A stretch of DNA of 64,000 nucleotides from Hexactinellida sp. DTS-2022 (lineage: Eukaryota > Porifera > Hexactinellida): positions 13,330,001 to 13,394,000 of the forward strand of contig JAPNXP010000002.1 of assembly GCA_028753945.1 (NCBI GenBank). The letters are read 5' to 3'. Position numbers and translations under genes: made by a program. Shown here piece by piece: positions 51,165 through 61,273 of this stretch (positions are counted from its first letter, which is position 1; each line of letters begins with the position of its first letter). The notes below the pieces were generated by a model. The model was not told the origin of the DNA and searched no databases. It saw only the letters and a program-made list of their open reading frames with translations.

Positions 51165-52394
51165 TTAGAAGAACTGTAGCATATGAGACTGCTTATTATC
51201 AACAACAACAACAAGTCCCTCCTTGTTGATATCTATCCCTTGAAGAGAATCGAACGCTCCAGGCCCCGTACCTCCGTGTCCAATGGTAGCGACAAGCTGT
51301 CCCTCTCTGTTGAATACCTTAACATTTTGAGCTCTCCTGTCACTAACAATAATATTCAGGTGTTTGTCCAAACAGAAATAGTAAGCTCCACTCAGCTGTT
51401 CCCGTGATACTATCAAATGGATTAGGTTCCCATCTCTGGAGAATGATTGAACAGGATAGGGACAGCCATCAAACAGGACTATAAATAGAGAGGGAGCTAA
51501 TTTTATGTCGCATAGTCCACTGTCCTCTGTTATATGCGGAGAGTTAAGCTGAGTAATATTTATAGACCTCAAATCCTCAACACTCAAATGAGCTATGCTA
51601 TTAACTCCAAATATCCCTACATACAGTGTGTCTGTGTCAACTGACATACCACCGATAATATCATACCCTGTTTCAACGCGACACAAAATGCCCCCAGATA
51701 GTTTATCTAGCTTGTAGATATAATCACAGCTGACGAACAGGTGATGGAGTGAGACAGTTAAGAAATCAGGATTAGTCATTCCTTGTAGTTTAAATGTCCT
51801 CGAGTAATTGCATTCTTTACTAAACACTTGAATCCTATGAGCATCATGATCGCACACAAATATATCTCCATTGTGTCTGTCTATCGACAGACACATAGGA
51901 AAATGCAATTCCATTTGTCCCTCTCCTCTATTGATACCAGACCACACTGGGTTGTGTCTGTTCACGTAGGATACACGCTCACACAAGCGACACAACCCAG
52001 CCATGCCACCTTTCGACCACCCATCATGCCACTCGAGCCACACAGATGGAATCTGATCCACAGTCGCCTCCAGTTCCCGTATCTTATCGTCCAACTCTCG
52101 GGACACATTTTTTAGAGTCTCATTGAGCTCATTGTGTTGGGGTGCGTGTGTCACATCAGCTGTGGCCACATTCAACTGATTCATCTTCACCTGTCTATAA
52201 TCCGCTTGTATTTCTGCCACACGGACCACCTCATCCAGTTGTGCCACCAGTTCGAGGTGTTTACCACGTAGCACTTCGAAATAATACTCGAATTGGACAC
52301 GTAACTCCTCTTTCGCGATCGCCACTTCCCCTCGGATTCGTTCCAGCTCTCTGGCTGTCTCTTCTCGCATGCCCGCTACAAACTCAGTTGCCAT
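51165..52394 (-). CDS. Coiled-coil NHL-repeat protein (TRIM-NHL-like without RING/B-box)
   Basis: Intronless frame of 409 codons from ATG. Residues about 5-125 are charged and heptad-like (coiled coil: RELERIRGEVAIAKEELRVQ). Residues about 135-409 form an NHL-type beta-propeller, with blades marked by LSIDRHNGDIFVCDHDAHRI-QVF, IIVSDRRAQNVKVFNREG and GIDINKEGLVVVVDNKQS. The N-terminal RING and B-boxes of TRIM-NHL ubiquitin ligases are absent. NHL propellers bind proteins or RNA; here the target is unknown. Such short coiled-coil/NHL proteins are common in some basal animals, sponges included (from memory). A Q- or GTT-rich motif lies near the C-terminus. The gene is moderately GC-rich. Confidence 0.8.
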   Translation of the reverse strand: MATEFVAGMREETARELERIRGEVAIAKEELRVQFEYYFEVLRGKHLELVAQLDEVVRVAEIQADYRQVKMNQLNVATADVTHAPQHNELNETLKNVSRELDDKIRELEATVDQIPSVWLEWHDGWSKGGMAGLCRLCERVSYVNRHNPVWSGINRGEGQMELHFPMCLSIDRHNGDIFVCDHDAHRIQVFSKECNYSRTFKLQGMTNPDFLTVSLHHLFVSCDYIYKLDKLSGGILCRVETGYDIIGGMSVDTDTLYVGIFGVNSIAHLSVEDLRSINITQLNSPHITEDSGLCDIKLAPSLFIVLFDGCPYPVQSFSRDGNLIHLIVSREQLSGAYYFCLDKHLNIIVSDRRAQNVKVFNREGQLVATIGHGGTGPGAFDSLQGIDINKEGLVVVVDNKQSHMLQFF

Positions 52395-52994
52395 TCTACT
52401 CGATTAGTTTCAGTCTAATTATGTTCTCAGAACTCAGTTACTGGGACAATGGAATGAGTCAGTTATCGAGAGCTGTATTTGGTGCGAATTAATTAAAATA
52501 CCGTAGTTTTGGTATTTATAATTGATTATCTGGGCGCGTAAATTTGAAATTGATCATTTTGCGAAAATTCCCGCGCTAAATTTTTAAGTTGCTTCTCACA
52601 TTGGAGTGTATAAAATTTGTCCCACATGAACACATTAAAATCTATGTACATTATGACCTTGTAAATATGTTATATGTATTTTTGGGCTATACGTATAAAC
52701 AAACTAACTTGTCCTAACTGGTCAAACTTATATAAATTACTCTTAACCATTCATAAATCTATTCAATAGATCCAGAAACAACATGATCAAATGTGGTAAA
52801 GTTTGGTTTAAAGACCACAAGTTGATAAATTCCTGGTTTATATGTATAATTGTAGGAAGAATATCGGTTTAATTAAACTGATCATTAATTAAGAAAAACT
52901 CAATACAATTATTCAATAATATATACAAATATTCTCTAAATCCACCCTCAACTAGCAACTATTGTTCTGATAGGATTGATTCTATTGTAATATA
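52395..52994. other. Intergenic region upstream of the NHL gene, no gene seen
   Basis: AT-rich DNA without coding signal. It should hold the promoter of the leftward NHL gene. Confidence 0.4.
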
Positions 52995-53163
52995 CAGTGG
53001 AGCCTCCCATAACAGACACTCCAAATAGCGGACAACCTCTAAATAACGGACAACCCTCGTGGCACGGATTTATTTATTTAGCATATGTCTAATAGAAAAG
53101 CAACCTCTAAATAGCGGACAACGGTTCCGGTCCCAAGGTGTCCGTTGTTCAGAGGCTCTACTG
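52995..53163. mobile_element. MITE family D copy
   Basis: 169 bp with ends CAGTGGAGCCTCCCATAACAG and TGTTCAGAGGCTCTACTG, flanked by TA. The interior repeats AAATAGCGGACAACC several times. CAGT ends and a TA target suggest Tc1/mariner type. Confidence 0.8.
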
Positions 53164-53178
53164 TATTAGTATCATAAT

Positions 53179-53373
53179 CAGTGGTGTTTTGCCAAAAAAA
53201 GAAGTGGGGGGGCGCTCCCTTTTCAAATTTAGCATTTTCTTAGAAAACATAGGTGAAAACGGCCCCCAATAATGAATTCTATAGATAACTGATAGGAAGG
53301 AGCGCCCCCCCTGGGATACAAGCGCCCCCTTTAGCGAAATAAGTGGGGAGCGCCCCCCCACAAGCCATCACTG
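53179..53373. mobile_element. hAT-type MITE with 8-bp target duplication
   Basis: 195 bp with ends CAGTGGTG and CATCACTG. It is flanked by an exact 8-bp direct repeat ATCATAAT (53171-53178 and 53374-53381), the hallmark duplication size of hAT elements. The interior has mirrored GGGGGGCGCTCCC and GGGAGCGCCCCCC blocks, giving strong foldback. Confidence 0.85.
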
Positions 53374-53387
53374 ATCATAATTATATA

Positions 53388-53481
53388 CAGTATAACCTAT
53401 TAATAACGGTCACCCAAAGGGACTGCCACAAATGACCTTTTAATGCAAGTCATGGGGGGATAATTGTGACAGGTTCTACTG
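53388..53481. mobile_element. Short TA-flanked MITE
   Basis: 94 bp with ends CAGTATAACCTATTAATAACG and GACAGGTTCTACTG, flanked by TA on both sides. The ends resemble families A and D only over the outer bases, so it is another small mariner-type element. Confidence 0.7.
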
Positions 53482-54811
53482 TAAATGAGATTCGATTATA
53501 TTGTCCAAAAAATCGAAATGTTGAGTTAATAAGTACACAATGATGGGGACTGATCTTACATTTCGGTTCTGTAATAAATTATAAATGAAAATTAGTGTAT
53601 AATTATTAATTAGTAGATAAATAGTATTTTATAATTTATAAACTAGTTTGACCAAATCCATTGTTTTAGATAATTATAAACCCACATCGTAATCAGATTG
53701 TTTGCTCCAATCTGATCTTTAATTAATAATTAACAGTTAATTTCCCTCAATAACATGTGGATTTACTACATAATGAAATATACGCACGTACTAAAACAAT
53801 ATTTGTACCTCCTAGCTACTACTTGTTACACGACGAAGGAAATTGTTAGACAAAAGGTCTAGCAAATTAGAACCACAATCGTTATACATAAAAATATAAT
53901 GTACAGAAATGATCATAAATATGTGCTTATAATCAAGTATAAGCGCGATAAATATTTTCAGTTTTTATCATCAAATATCAGTAAACATACCAACATTTAT
54001 TGTTGTACATTACAATTTGTATCCACAGGATTATATCTTGTCTAATTTATCTAGAGCGTTATTGTGGCACTTAAATGATTATTTGCTACAGACTCGTGTA
54101 AAATACTCATCAGAAAGCAAACTATCATTCGCAAAAGATCTTGTAGTATTTTACTTTTTAAAAAAATTATATGGAATAGTAATCTTTACTATTTCACTCA
54201 GGATAATGCTGAAGTGTTCCATTGAAAATATAAAAACAAAAAAATCCCGGCCGCAGTCCGTATGGTCTAAAATATGGATAATAATAAACTAATATATTTT
54301 ACATGGCATTACCAAAGCAAAACAAAATACAAAAAGCGGCATTGATTCAAGTGATAAACTCTGATATAATTAATATCTATATAGTAATCCAGCAGCTGTA
54401 CTTCTAACAGTAACTTTACCAAAATTATTAACTCGAAAATATTCAATTATCATTATATCGGAAGCTTAGCTCCTTCCAGTGCAAGTTAGTTGCAAAATTA
54501 AGTTATCTTGCTAATTCCGCAAATACATGCCTCGTGAAATGATTGAATTAATTTGTAACCATATATTCATTAGCAAGCTCATCATTTTGCTGCTAGAAGT
54601 CCAGAAAGAATTCACTCAGCTGAGAGGAACATTGCACAGCTGGCATAATATTGCATTTATTGAGCGATAATTTGGATTTGAATAATTAAGATTTACTACC
54701 TTATTGTATGTTAATTATTATATCCAAAGTTTCCAGTGTACACTGTAACATTAGCATTTGTATATAAACAAGGCTTTAGTTGGAAATTATAATACTATAC
54801 AGATTTACACT
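53482..54811. other. Intergenic region upstream of the TRAF-like gene, no gene seen
   Basis: AT-rich. Contains a short open stretch at 54017-54292 without family resemblance. The promoter of the rightward TRAF-like gene should be here. Confidence 0.4.
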
Positions 54812-56515
54812 ATGCAAACGCTAAAAGAATTTGAAACAGAAGTAGTCCGAATTTGTGACGACCTTCTACGAGTTAACGATTCCAACGCAGATAAGTGCGG
54901 GTATAAACTTAAATTCTTCACCAAAGATATTTCCATTTTGGAACCGTTAATATGTAAAAACTGCAATGGGATATTCCATTTCCCAACTATTTTACCGTGC
55001 AACCATTGGTACTGTAAAAATTGCGTTCGTTACAAAAAGACATGTCCGAATGACGAGAAACAATTCAGTAGCGATGAATGCTACACACTCGAAAATTTAC
55101 AACAAAATATTCAAGTGCAACAAGTTAAATGTGTCAATTTCAACAAAGGTTGCAACTGGAAAGGAGAACTACGAGACATATACAAACACTACACAGATTG
55201 TCAACACTCCTTGGTCAAATGCAAAAACAACTGTGGGGTAGCGATACAAATTAACGACATATCTCGACATGAAAACTTCGATTGCCAACTTCGGTCTTTG
55301 AAATGTGCATTCTGCTTCAAATCAATGTTAGCGCGTGACATGTATAATCATGAAGCGAATTCGTGTAAAAAATATGGCGGGGAAACGTTTTGGCGAGTAA
55401 AAGTTGAAAAAGATGGGAAATTGGAAGTAAGTGAAAGCTTTCGCGTAAATTATAGCAATTATACTATGAAATATTACCCTCGAAAAAAGGTAGTGATTAG
55501 TGATGAACCACCACAGGTCTCTAACGACTTTGTCTTAAATGTAAATAGATTGAATTCATTAAAGCGTGCACCCTTTTCACAAGATTCAATTCCAATTAAT
55601 GATAATGCCATTTACACTACTGATACAGTTAAAAAAGTACAATGTGTACCGAATAACTGTGAAGATCAAGCGGTTGTTTTCGCAAACTATGATTCCTCAG
55701 AGTACGGAACAGACACGAGTAGCGAATGTTCAAGCGTAGGACCCATGCCGAGAACCCTAACACGAGCTGAATTGAGGTTAAATCGGAAAAAAAGCGAAAA
55801 GATTCCAGAAATCCATTCAGAAGACTCAGGTTTTTTCAGTTCGCAAGATGGAAAATCATCGCCAACATTATCTGAAATGAAAACGCGAAAAAAGAAATTC
55901 TTCAGGTCATCAACATTCTCATTTTTAAATAAAACCAACAAATCATATTTGGGAAAAAAGCACGAAATGAGATCGCCTGAAAAAATTAAATACGATTACG
56001 ACATTGGGAAGAGTTTAAATGGGTTAATGGAATGGAAAATAAAGAATATATCTGAACTGTTAAAGAGGGATCGAACGTGCATACAATACTCGCCACCTTT
56101 CTACACAAGCGAAAAAGGGTACAAAGCATGTATTCGCGCTCATTTCGGAAACGGAAATGCATCGTTTTACGTTTGCCTTCTACGAGGGGAAAACGATAAG
56201 CGGTTAAAATGGCCTTTCAAAGGCCAATGCAATTTAAAACTCGAAAATTTACAATTAGGGCAAGAGTTTCAGTCAAAACAAAAAATAAAGGGTGACATTC
56301 CAGGCGCAAAAATGCCAAAAAAATCCAACAACCTATGTTCACTTTGCCATTATATTTGTAATCAAGAAACCTTGGCGAAATTAGGAGTCTATGAAAATGA
56401 TTGCTTGACGGTTATCAGCGAAATTCGTGAAAGCACAGCATTCGTATACACGAAGAACATACGAACAGAAGATATTCAAGTTATTCCAAGGGAAACACAG
56501 TCAATTTACGCTTAA
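54812..56515 (+). CDS. TRAF-like protein: RING, TRAF zinc fingers, long linker, MATH domain
   Basis: Intronless, 567 codons from the ATG at 54812 (MQTLKEF); codons upstream are open but begin with TTG. Counting from that ATG, residues about 48-82 form a RING-type finger (CKNCNGIF...LPCNHWYCKNC...CPND), and about 100-190 form TRAF-type zinc fingers (CNWKGELRDIYKHYTDC; VKCKNNCGVAI...H..FDC; LKCAFC...H...C). A linker of about 200 residues is rich in S, T, D and K, with no clear coiled coil. The C-terminal part (about 405-555) reads as a TRAF/MATH domain (MEWKIKNISELLKR..., SPPFYTSEKGYKACIRAHF, SFYVCLLRGENDKRLKWPF). TRAFs are ubiquitin-ligase adaptors of TNF and Toll/IL-1 receptor signalling. The missing coiled coil and long linker are atypical. 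Confidence 0.85.
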   Translation: MQTLKEFETEVVRICDDLLRVNDSNADKCGYKLKFFTKDISILEPLICKNCNGIFHFPTILPCNHWYCKNCVRYKKTCPNDEKQFSSDECYTLENLQQNIQVQQVKCVNFNKGCNWKGELRDIYKHYTDCQHSLVKCKNNCGVAIQINDISRHENFDCQLRSLKCAFCFKSMLARDMYNHEANSCKKYGGETFWRVKVEKDGKLEVSESFRVNYSNYTMKYYPRKKVVISDEPPQVSNDFVLNVNRLNSLKRAPFSQDSIPINDNAIYTTDTVKKVQCVPNNCEDQAVVFANYDSSEYGTDTSSECSSVGPMPRTLTRAELRLNRKKSEKIPEIHSEDSGFFSSQDGKSSPTLSEMKTRKKKFFRSSTFSFLNKTNKSYLGKKHEMRSPEKIKYDYDIGKSLNGLMEWKIKNISELLKRDRTCIQYSPPFYTSEKGYKACIRAHFGNGNASFYVCLLRGENDKRLKWPFKGQCNLKLENLQLGQEFQSKQKIKGDIPGAKMPKKSNNLCSLCHYICNQETLAKLGVYENDCLTVISEIRESTAFVYTKNIRTEDIQVIPRETQSIYA

Positions 56516-57686
56516 TTAATTAAATGAAATCTAAACAACATCAGATTAATTAAATTCATTTACCTTATGTATATGATTATCCTTTATTTTCATGTTTACT
56601 GTAACATTTAGATGTATTATTAAAAAAAGTCAGATTTTAAAAACAATAATAAATTTTGGTAGAAAAAATAAGAAAAAGATCACAGAATCATTTGCTATAA
56701 GCAATTAATTATGAAATTCTCTTTTCTAATATGATTTTCAGGTACTGGAAAGGTCATTTTTTAACATCAAATTTTACCCTTGCTAATCAGGTATTAAGTT
56801 GAAAAAAAGTGTTGGGAAATTAGTTCTGTTTCTGTAGTAGATGGGAGGGTAATTGCAGAACTATTACTAACATTATTATTTTAAGTAATCACTTTAAGCA
56901 TATAAACGTATAAACATGGTCGAGTTTTTGCATAACGTTATATCTTTTAAGATTCAAAAGTCTTATTATAATTATACTATAAATAAAATTATCTCAGCGG
57001 AAGATCAAAATTGTAACTTATCCTGGTAACTAGAAGGGATCACACGAAGAGATAATACCATCTGAAGTTAGATAACAGAATTGAATAAATTATTAAGTCA
57101 AATTTGATACGCTTGCAATGTAATATATTATTACCATAAGTCTATACCAAATTGATCGGGATGACAAAATGATTACTTAATTGAGTTAAAATTGGTACTG
57201 AAAACATGAATTTTGTGAATACCACTATGAAAATCTATTTTTTTAGTAGAGTCAATAGTATCGGCAACATTTGGATAGTCAGAACGCTCATTATACAATG
57301 TGTCCAATTACAGAATTCCAAACCTCATGGTCGCTCAATTTGATTAAATGTGCTCAAATAATAGACAAGAAGAAGTGGGTTGGAGCTATGCTGGCATCTG
57401 GCTGTAGTTATTCAGCACTTCAAGTCTTAGTAAGACAATTTAGCCTCCAATTGTTCACAAGTGGTTCAACAATTATTTGCGAATATGTAATAGATATTAG
57501 AGATATTAATAGATTAGTGCAAAACCATTAATAATAATTACATTCTTTACTAAAGACGACCAGCAGTTGAATTAATTTAATTTATTCGCATTACCTTAAT
57601 TGAAATTGAGAACAACAAACAATCGATAAAAAGTAAATACAGTTGAGTACGCCCTCGATAATTCGAACAGTCGGTCGGCCAGGTAG
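56516..57686. other. Gene-poor region, no supported gene
   Basis: AT-rich DNA downstream of the TRAF-like gene. An 86-codon open stretch at 57271-57531 starts with TTG and shows no family resemblance. No repeat structure is clear. Confidence 0.4.
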
Positions 57687-58117
57687 TGCCGTTCAAACGT
57701 TACGTAACGCTTCCAAAGGGGGAGGGGTCAAGTTCCAGAGATGGAACCGGTCGGGATTTTCATGACCCGACCCGACCGGTGCAGTTGGAAATTTGACCCG
57801 ACCCGTGTAGTGTCATGTCATATAATTTAGGAATAAATATTATGGCCATAGACCATTTAAGGAAGCCTCCTTTAAAACTACTAAGCTCTCAAGGGCTATT
57901 GGAGCCAGATTCAATCAAAACAAATTATGATATTATGATATCGAATATATTATATTGAGATCTCGACCGGCCGGTCAGGGTTCGACCGGTTCCGTCTCTG
58001 GGGTCAACCGTGTGACACAGAATCCCTTTTGTATTATAAAATTGTACCAAAAGCGTGACATAGAGAGGGAGTTGTGTAATTCTACTTGGATTTGCGTTAC
58101 GTAACGCTTGAACGGCC
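57687..58117. mobile_element. MITE family E copy carrying a nested element
   Basis: Ends GCCGTTCAAACGTTACGTAAC and GTTACGTAACGCTTGAACGGC. It is the same family as 50854-50979, but longer because of an insertion at 57735-58001. Confidence 0.8.
57735..58001. mobile_element. Nested inverted-repeat element inside family E
   Basis: 267 bp with ends CCAGAGATGGAACCGGTCG and CGACCGGTTCCGTCTCTGG, 18 of 19 bases matching. The interior is rich in GACCCGACCCG near the left end. Target duplication is not evident. Confidence 0.75.
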
Positions 58118-58125
58118 ATAATTCA

Positions 58126-58289
58126 CAGTAGAACCTCATTAATTCGAACACGGTTTAATACAGAATTCTGGTTAATACGAACTATTTCAGTCCCCTTCAA
58201 AGCCTTTTCAATAAACGGTATCGGCTAACACGAATTCTGGATACACATTTTGACGATCCCCCTGTGTTCGTACTAACGAAACTCTACTG
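58126..58289. mobile_element. MITE family A copy
   Basis: 164 bp with ends CAGTAGAACCTCATTAATTCG and GTACTAACGAAACTCTACTG. The interior CAGTCCCCTTCAAAGCCTTTT is typical. It begins only 8 bp from the end of the family E element. Confidence 0.8.
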
Positions 58290-61102
58290 TATTATGTATT
58301 CATATTGAATTTCTTTTCAACTTAAATTTCTACTACGTAGTACCTAGGGTTCAGATTTACATACTGACATTGGATAGGTACGTACTTAATTAACAATATA
58401 TATCACTATTGCACATTTCAATCCAAATATAGTATATTTACCAAACCGTACATTTTCCTCTTGAGCATTACTGAATAGGAAACTCTCGCTGTACCATTTA
58501 ATAACAATATTTCTCAGAAAATATATCGTGCTAGACACAGATATCAAAAGTAGGTCCCATTCTCCCAAAAGGAGGACGCACTACAATTTAATAACAGGAC
58601 GACAACTGTAGTGTACATAATGTTAAATTATTTAAATTTTATTGAGTAGGTGTAGGTTAAATAAAGGCTAAGTTACATAGACATAGAAATTTACACTTCA
58701 ATAGAAAAATGATTTCCCCAATACTAGGAGACATCTCAACACAATCTAGGTGGGAGAGTATGCTCCACATACTAATGCAAATTTGAGGAGGATTCCTAAT
58801 ACATATGTGGCACAGAAAATTGGAATTAATTATTACGAAATGACTACGATGTACAAGCATAGCCCCTCCTATTCATAAAGTATGTATTCTCATCTGATTT
58901 TAAAAGCTGGATTCATTGGTGCAATTATATGATAATTTGATCACAAAATGTGATACAACATGTTCGTATAGACTCAATACACATTCCTAAGAAATTAGGT
59001 TGCCTAGCTTAGAAAAAAGTATTTAAATAATTAATATAACTAATGTTAATGATATGCACGCTAAAAAATCCTTACTATTAATTGTGGAGATATATTCAAA
59101 AATTCCTAATTGAGATAATAAATAAAAGTTATTAGTAATTAATTCAAATTATATTACCTATAAAGGTGATTGGTATGTAAACCATTTACAATATTAAACA
59201 GCTAATAACTCAAAGATAAATACTATACACAAACTTAAATACTTTGGTTGATAATATAACGATGGTCATTAATTAACTTATACACTGAGGTTAAACATAA
59301 AAGGGAGAAATTAGTGCCAAATGTTCTGTGTATGTATAATACTTTAGTGTGGTGTATTAAAGAGAATAATGCATACAGCTGGATATTAAATTAGCATATT
59401 TACGAAGATTGAATGTTAACCACTTATTTAGTTATACATAATCTCAACTTCCTAGTATACACCCCATATAACCAGTTTATGTGCATTGTGAGAATATATT
59501 TATAAAACGCCTCGGAAAATAGAATCAATAGATTGGTACAGGTTATTAATTAAAAATAAATAATAAACAATAGATCAAGAAATATTTGCTTCGACAGTAT
59601 TGAGTTAATGATACGCACTAGGTACCTGAGACTTCAGCTAGTAACAAACTGAGACAATTGTTTGGGGAAACTTTTTGAATTTATTTTGAATAATTTTTTT
59701 TGCTTTATACAAATTGGGAGAAAGTACTCCTGTGATCGACGTACCATTGTTAAGATATATTAAATTAGTAAATGACAAGAAAGACTCACTTAAAAAGTGT
59801 TTTAAGCCACACCTATTATAACTCTAATTAAATAGTTCAGACTTCTTAAATTTATTATCGTATTAAAATGAGTTAAGAAAATTAGGCAGTACCATATTTA
59901 AAATTAAATTGAATAATAATATATTTGCCTTCAAAGGAGACTACATACGGTATAATACATATTAAAGTGAACTTTGTCAAAATAAGTCCGTATAATTACA
60001 ATTAATTTGATCCAGAAGATTGAGTTTTACATGAACCCGTTTGGGCATGCCCCTTATCTCACATGGGAAAATGTGAAATCAATAGCATTGAATAAGTGGC
60101 CTGAATTCATTACTTTATTATTGAGTTGAATTACAAATACAAAGTATGGTTTAAGAGCATTCAAAAAATTGAATAGTAGTATGTATATTATAATTTGTTC
60201 AATTTCAGTGCAAATATTTTATTAGTGCAATTAGATGGTAGTGAACTTTCATCTGTTCCATAGTGACAATGCTATTGTAATTATAAAGTAATCGGTTCGA
60301 TTAAGTAGCGCTAATGATAATTTAATTGAGCATATGGAATAAAGACTTAATTAAATTCCAATTAATATACTTGTGTGATCAATTATGTTTACTTTCTCTC
60401 TCTGTTTCCTATACAATAAATAGATGAACTGATTATTATACCATTGAAAGGTGGTAGGCTATTGGAGAGCTGCTAACTTTGTTATTAATGCTGTAATTCT
60501 ACACTTTAGTTAAATTAAAGGAACTCGCTGAAAAAAGCGGCGCTCCAGGTCCAAGTGTGAGATCCAATTATGAATTACGGAGAAAAGGGATAATACTATT
60601 TAGTCAACTAAATAACTATTTACGTACAAATGCCCATTTGAATCTTTTTGGATGCACAATAGAAAACCGGACTGATCATATTTCATGTGAATATGCAAAA
60701 TACTATGCTGGTAGATACAAAAGACAATAGAGCGAGCTCCATTTCTTTTGAGGGGCGGGAGAGGAAAGGGATACAAAAATTGAGGAGCGCTAATGCTCTT
60801 CTTAGAATAGTGGCTAGAAGCTAATAATTGTGTGCGTACTATTCTCGGTAATACGCAGGACACTAGGATATTTCGATTCAAGATGTACCGAATTGCGATT
60901 CATTTTCAGGATCGTGATCGGTTCGTAGATTTTCTTAGAAACTAGGATCGGAATCGGGATCGTAGATCTTAATTAAATTCTCATAAATTTCAACTAGAAC
61001 GGGGGTGGATTAGAATTGTTTATTTCAAGGATCGCTATAGGTCATGTGCCAAGTATTGTGTGAGTTAATTAATTCACTGATATACGTATGATGAAGCAAC
61101 GA
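58290..61102. other. Gene-poor region, no supported gene
   Basis: AT-rich, with stops in all frames. No family-like open frame was found. Short open stretches at 58386-58860 and 60600-60881 show no recognisable motif. Confidence 0.4.
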
Positions 61103-61273
61103 CAGTACTTGGTCAGTACGAACACGGTTTATTCGAAACTACGATTAATACGAAGTTACAACACTATTTGAGTCCCCTTCAAAGCCTTTCAATGGAAATG
61201 ATATTGGTTAATACGAATTTCAGATAAAGCGAAAGGATTTTGAAGGTTCCCTGGTGCTAACGAGGTTATACTG
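61103..61273. mobile_element. MITE family A copy, diverged
   Basis: 171 bp with ends CAGTACTTGGTCAGTACGAAC and GTGCTAACGAGGTTATACTG. The interior GAGTCCCCTTCAAAGCCTTTC is retained. A still more decayed relative may lie at about 63010-63160 (AAAGGCTTTGAAGTGGATTG). Confidence 0.75.

Noticed and set aside
54017-54292. 91-codon plus-strand open frame before the TRAF-like gene
   Set aside because: Composition like AT-rich non-coding DNA, no family resemblance.
57271-57531. 86-codon plus-strand open frame
   Set aside because: Starts with TTG, no conserved motif, no splice context, in gene-poor DNA.
60600-60881. 93-codon minus-strand frame
   Set aside because: No conserved motif, biased composition and no supporting context.
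3721-61273. Repeated short palindromic units as a CRISPR-like array
   Set aside because: Copies are dispersed over tens of kilobases, have transposon ends and TA target sites, and the genome is eukaryotic.
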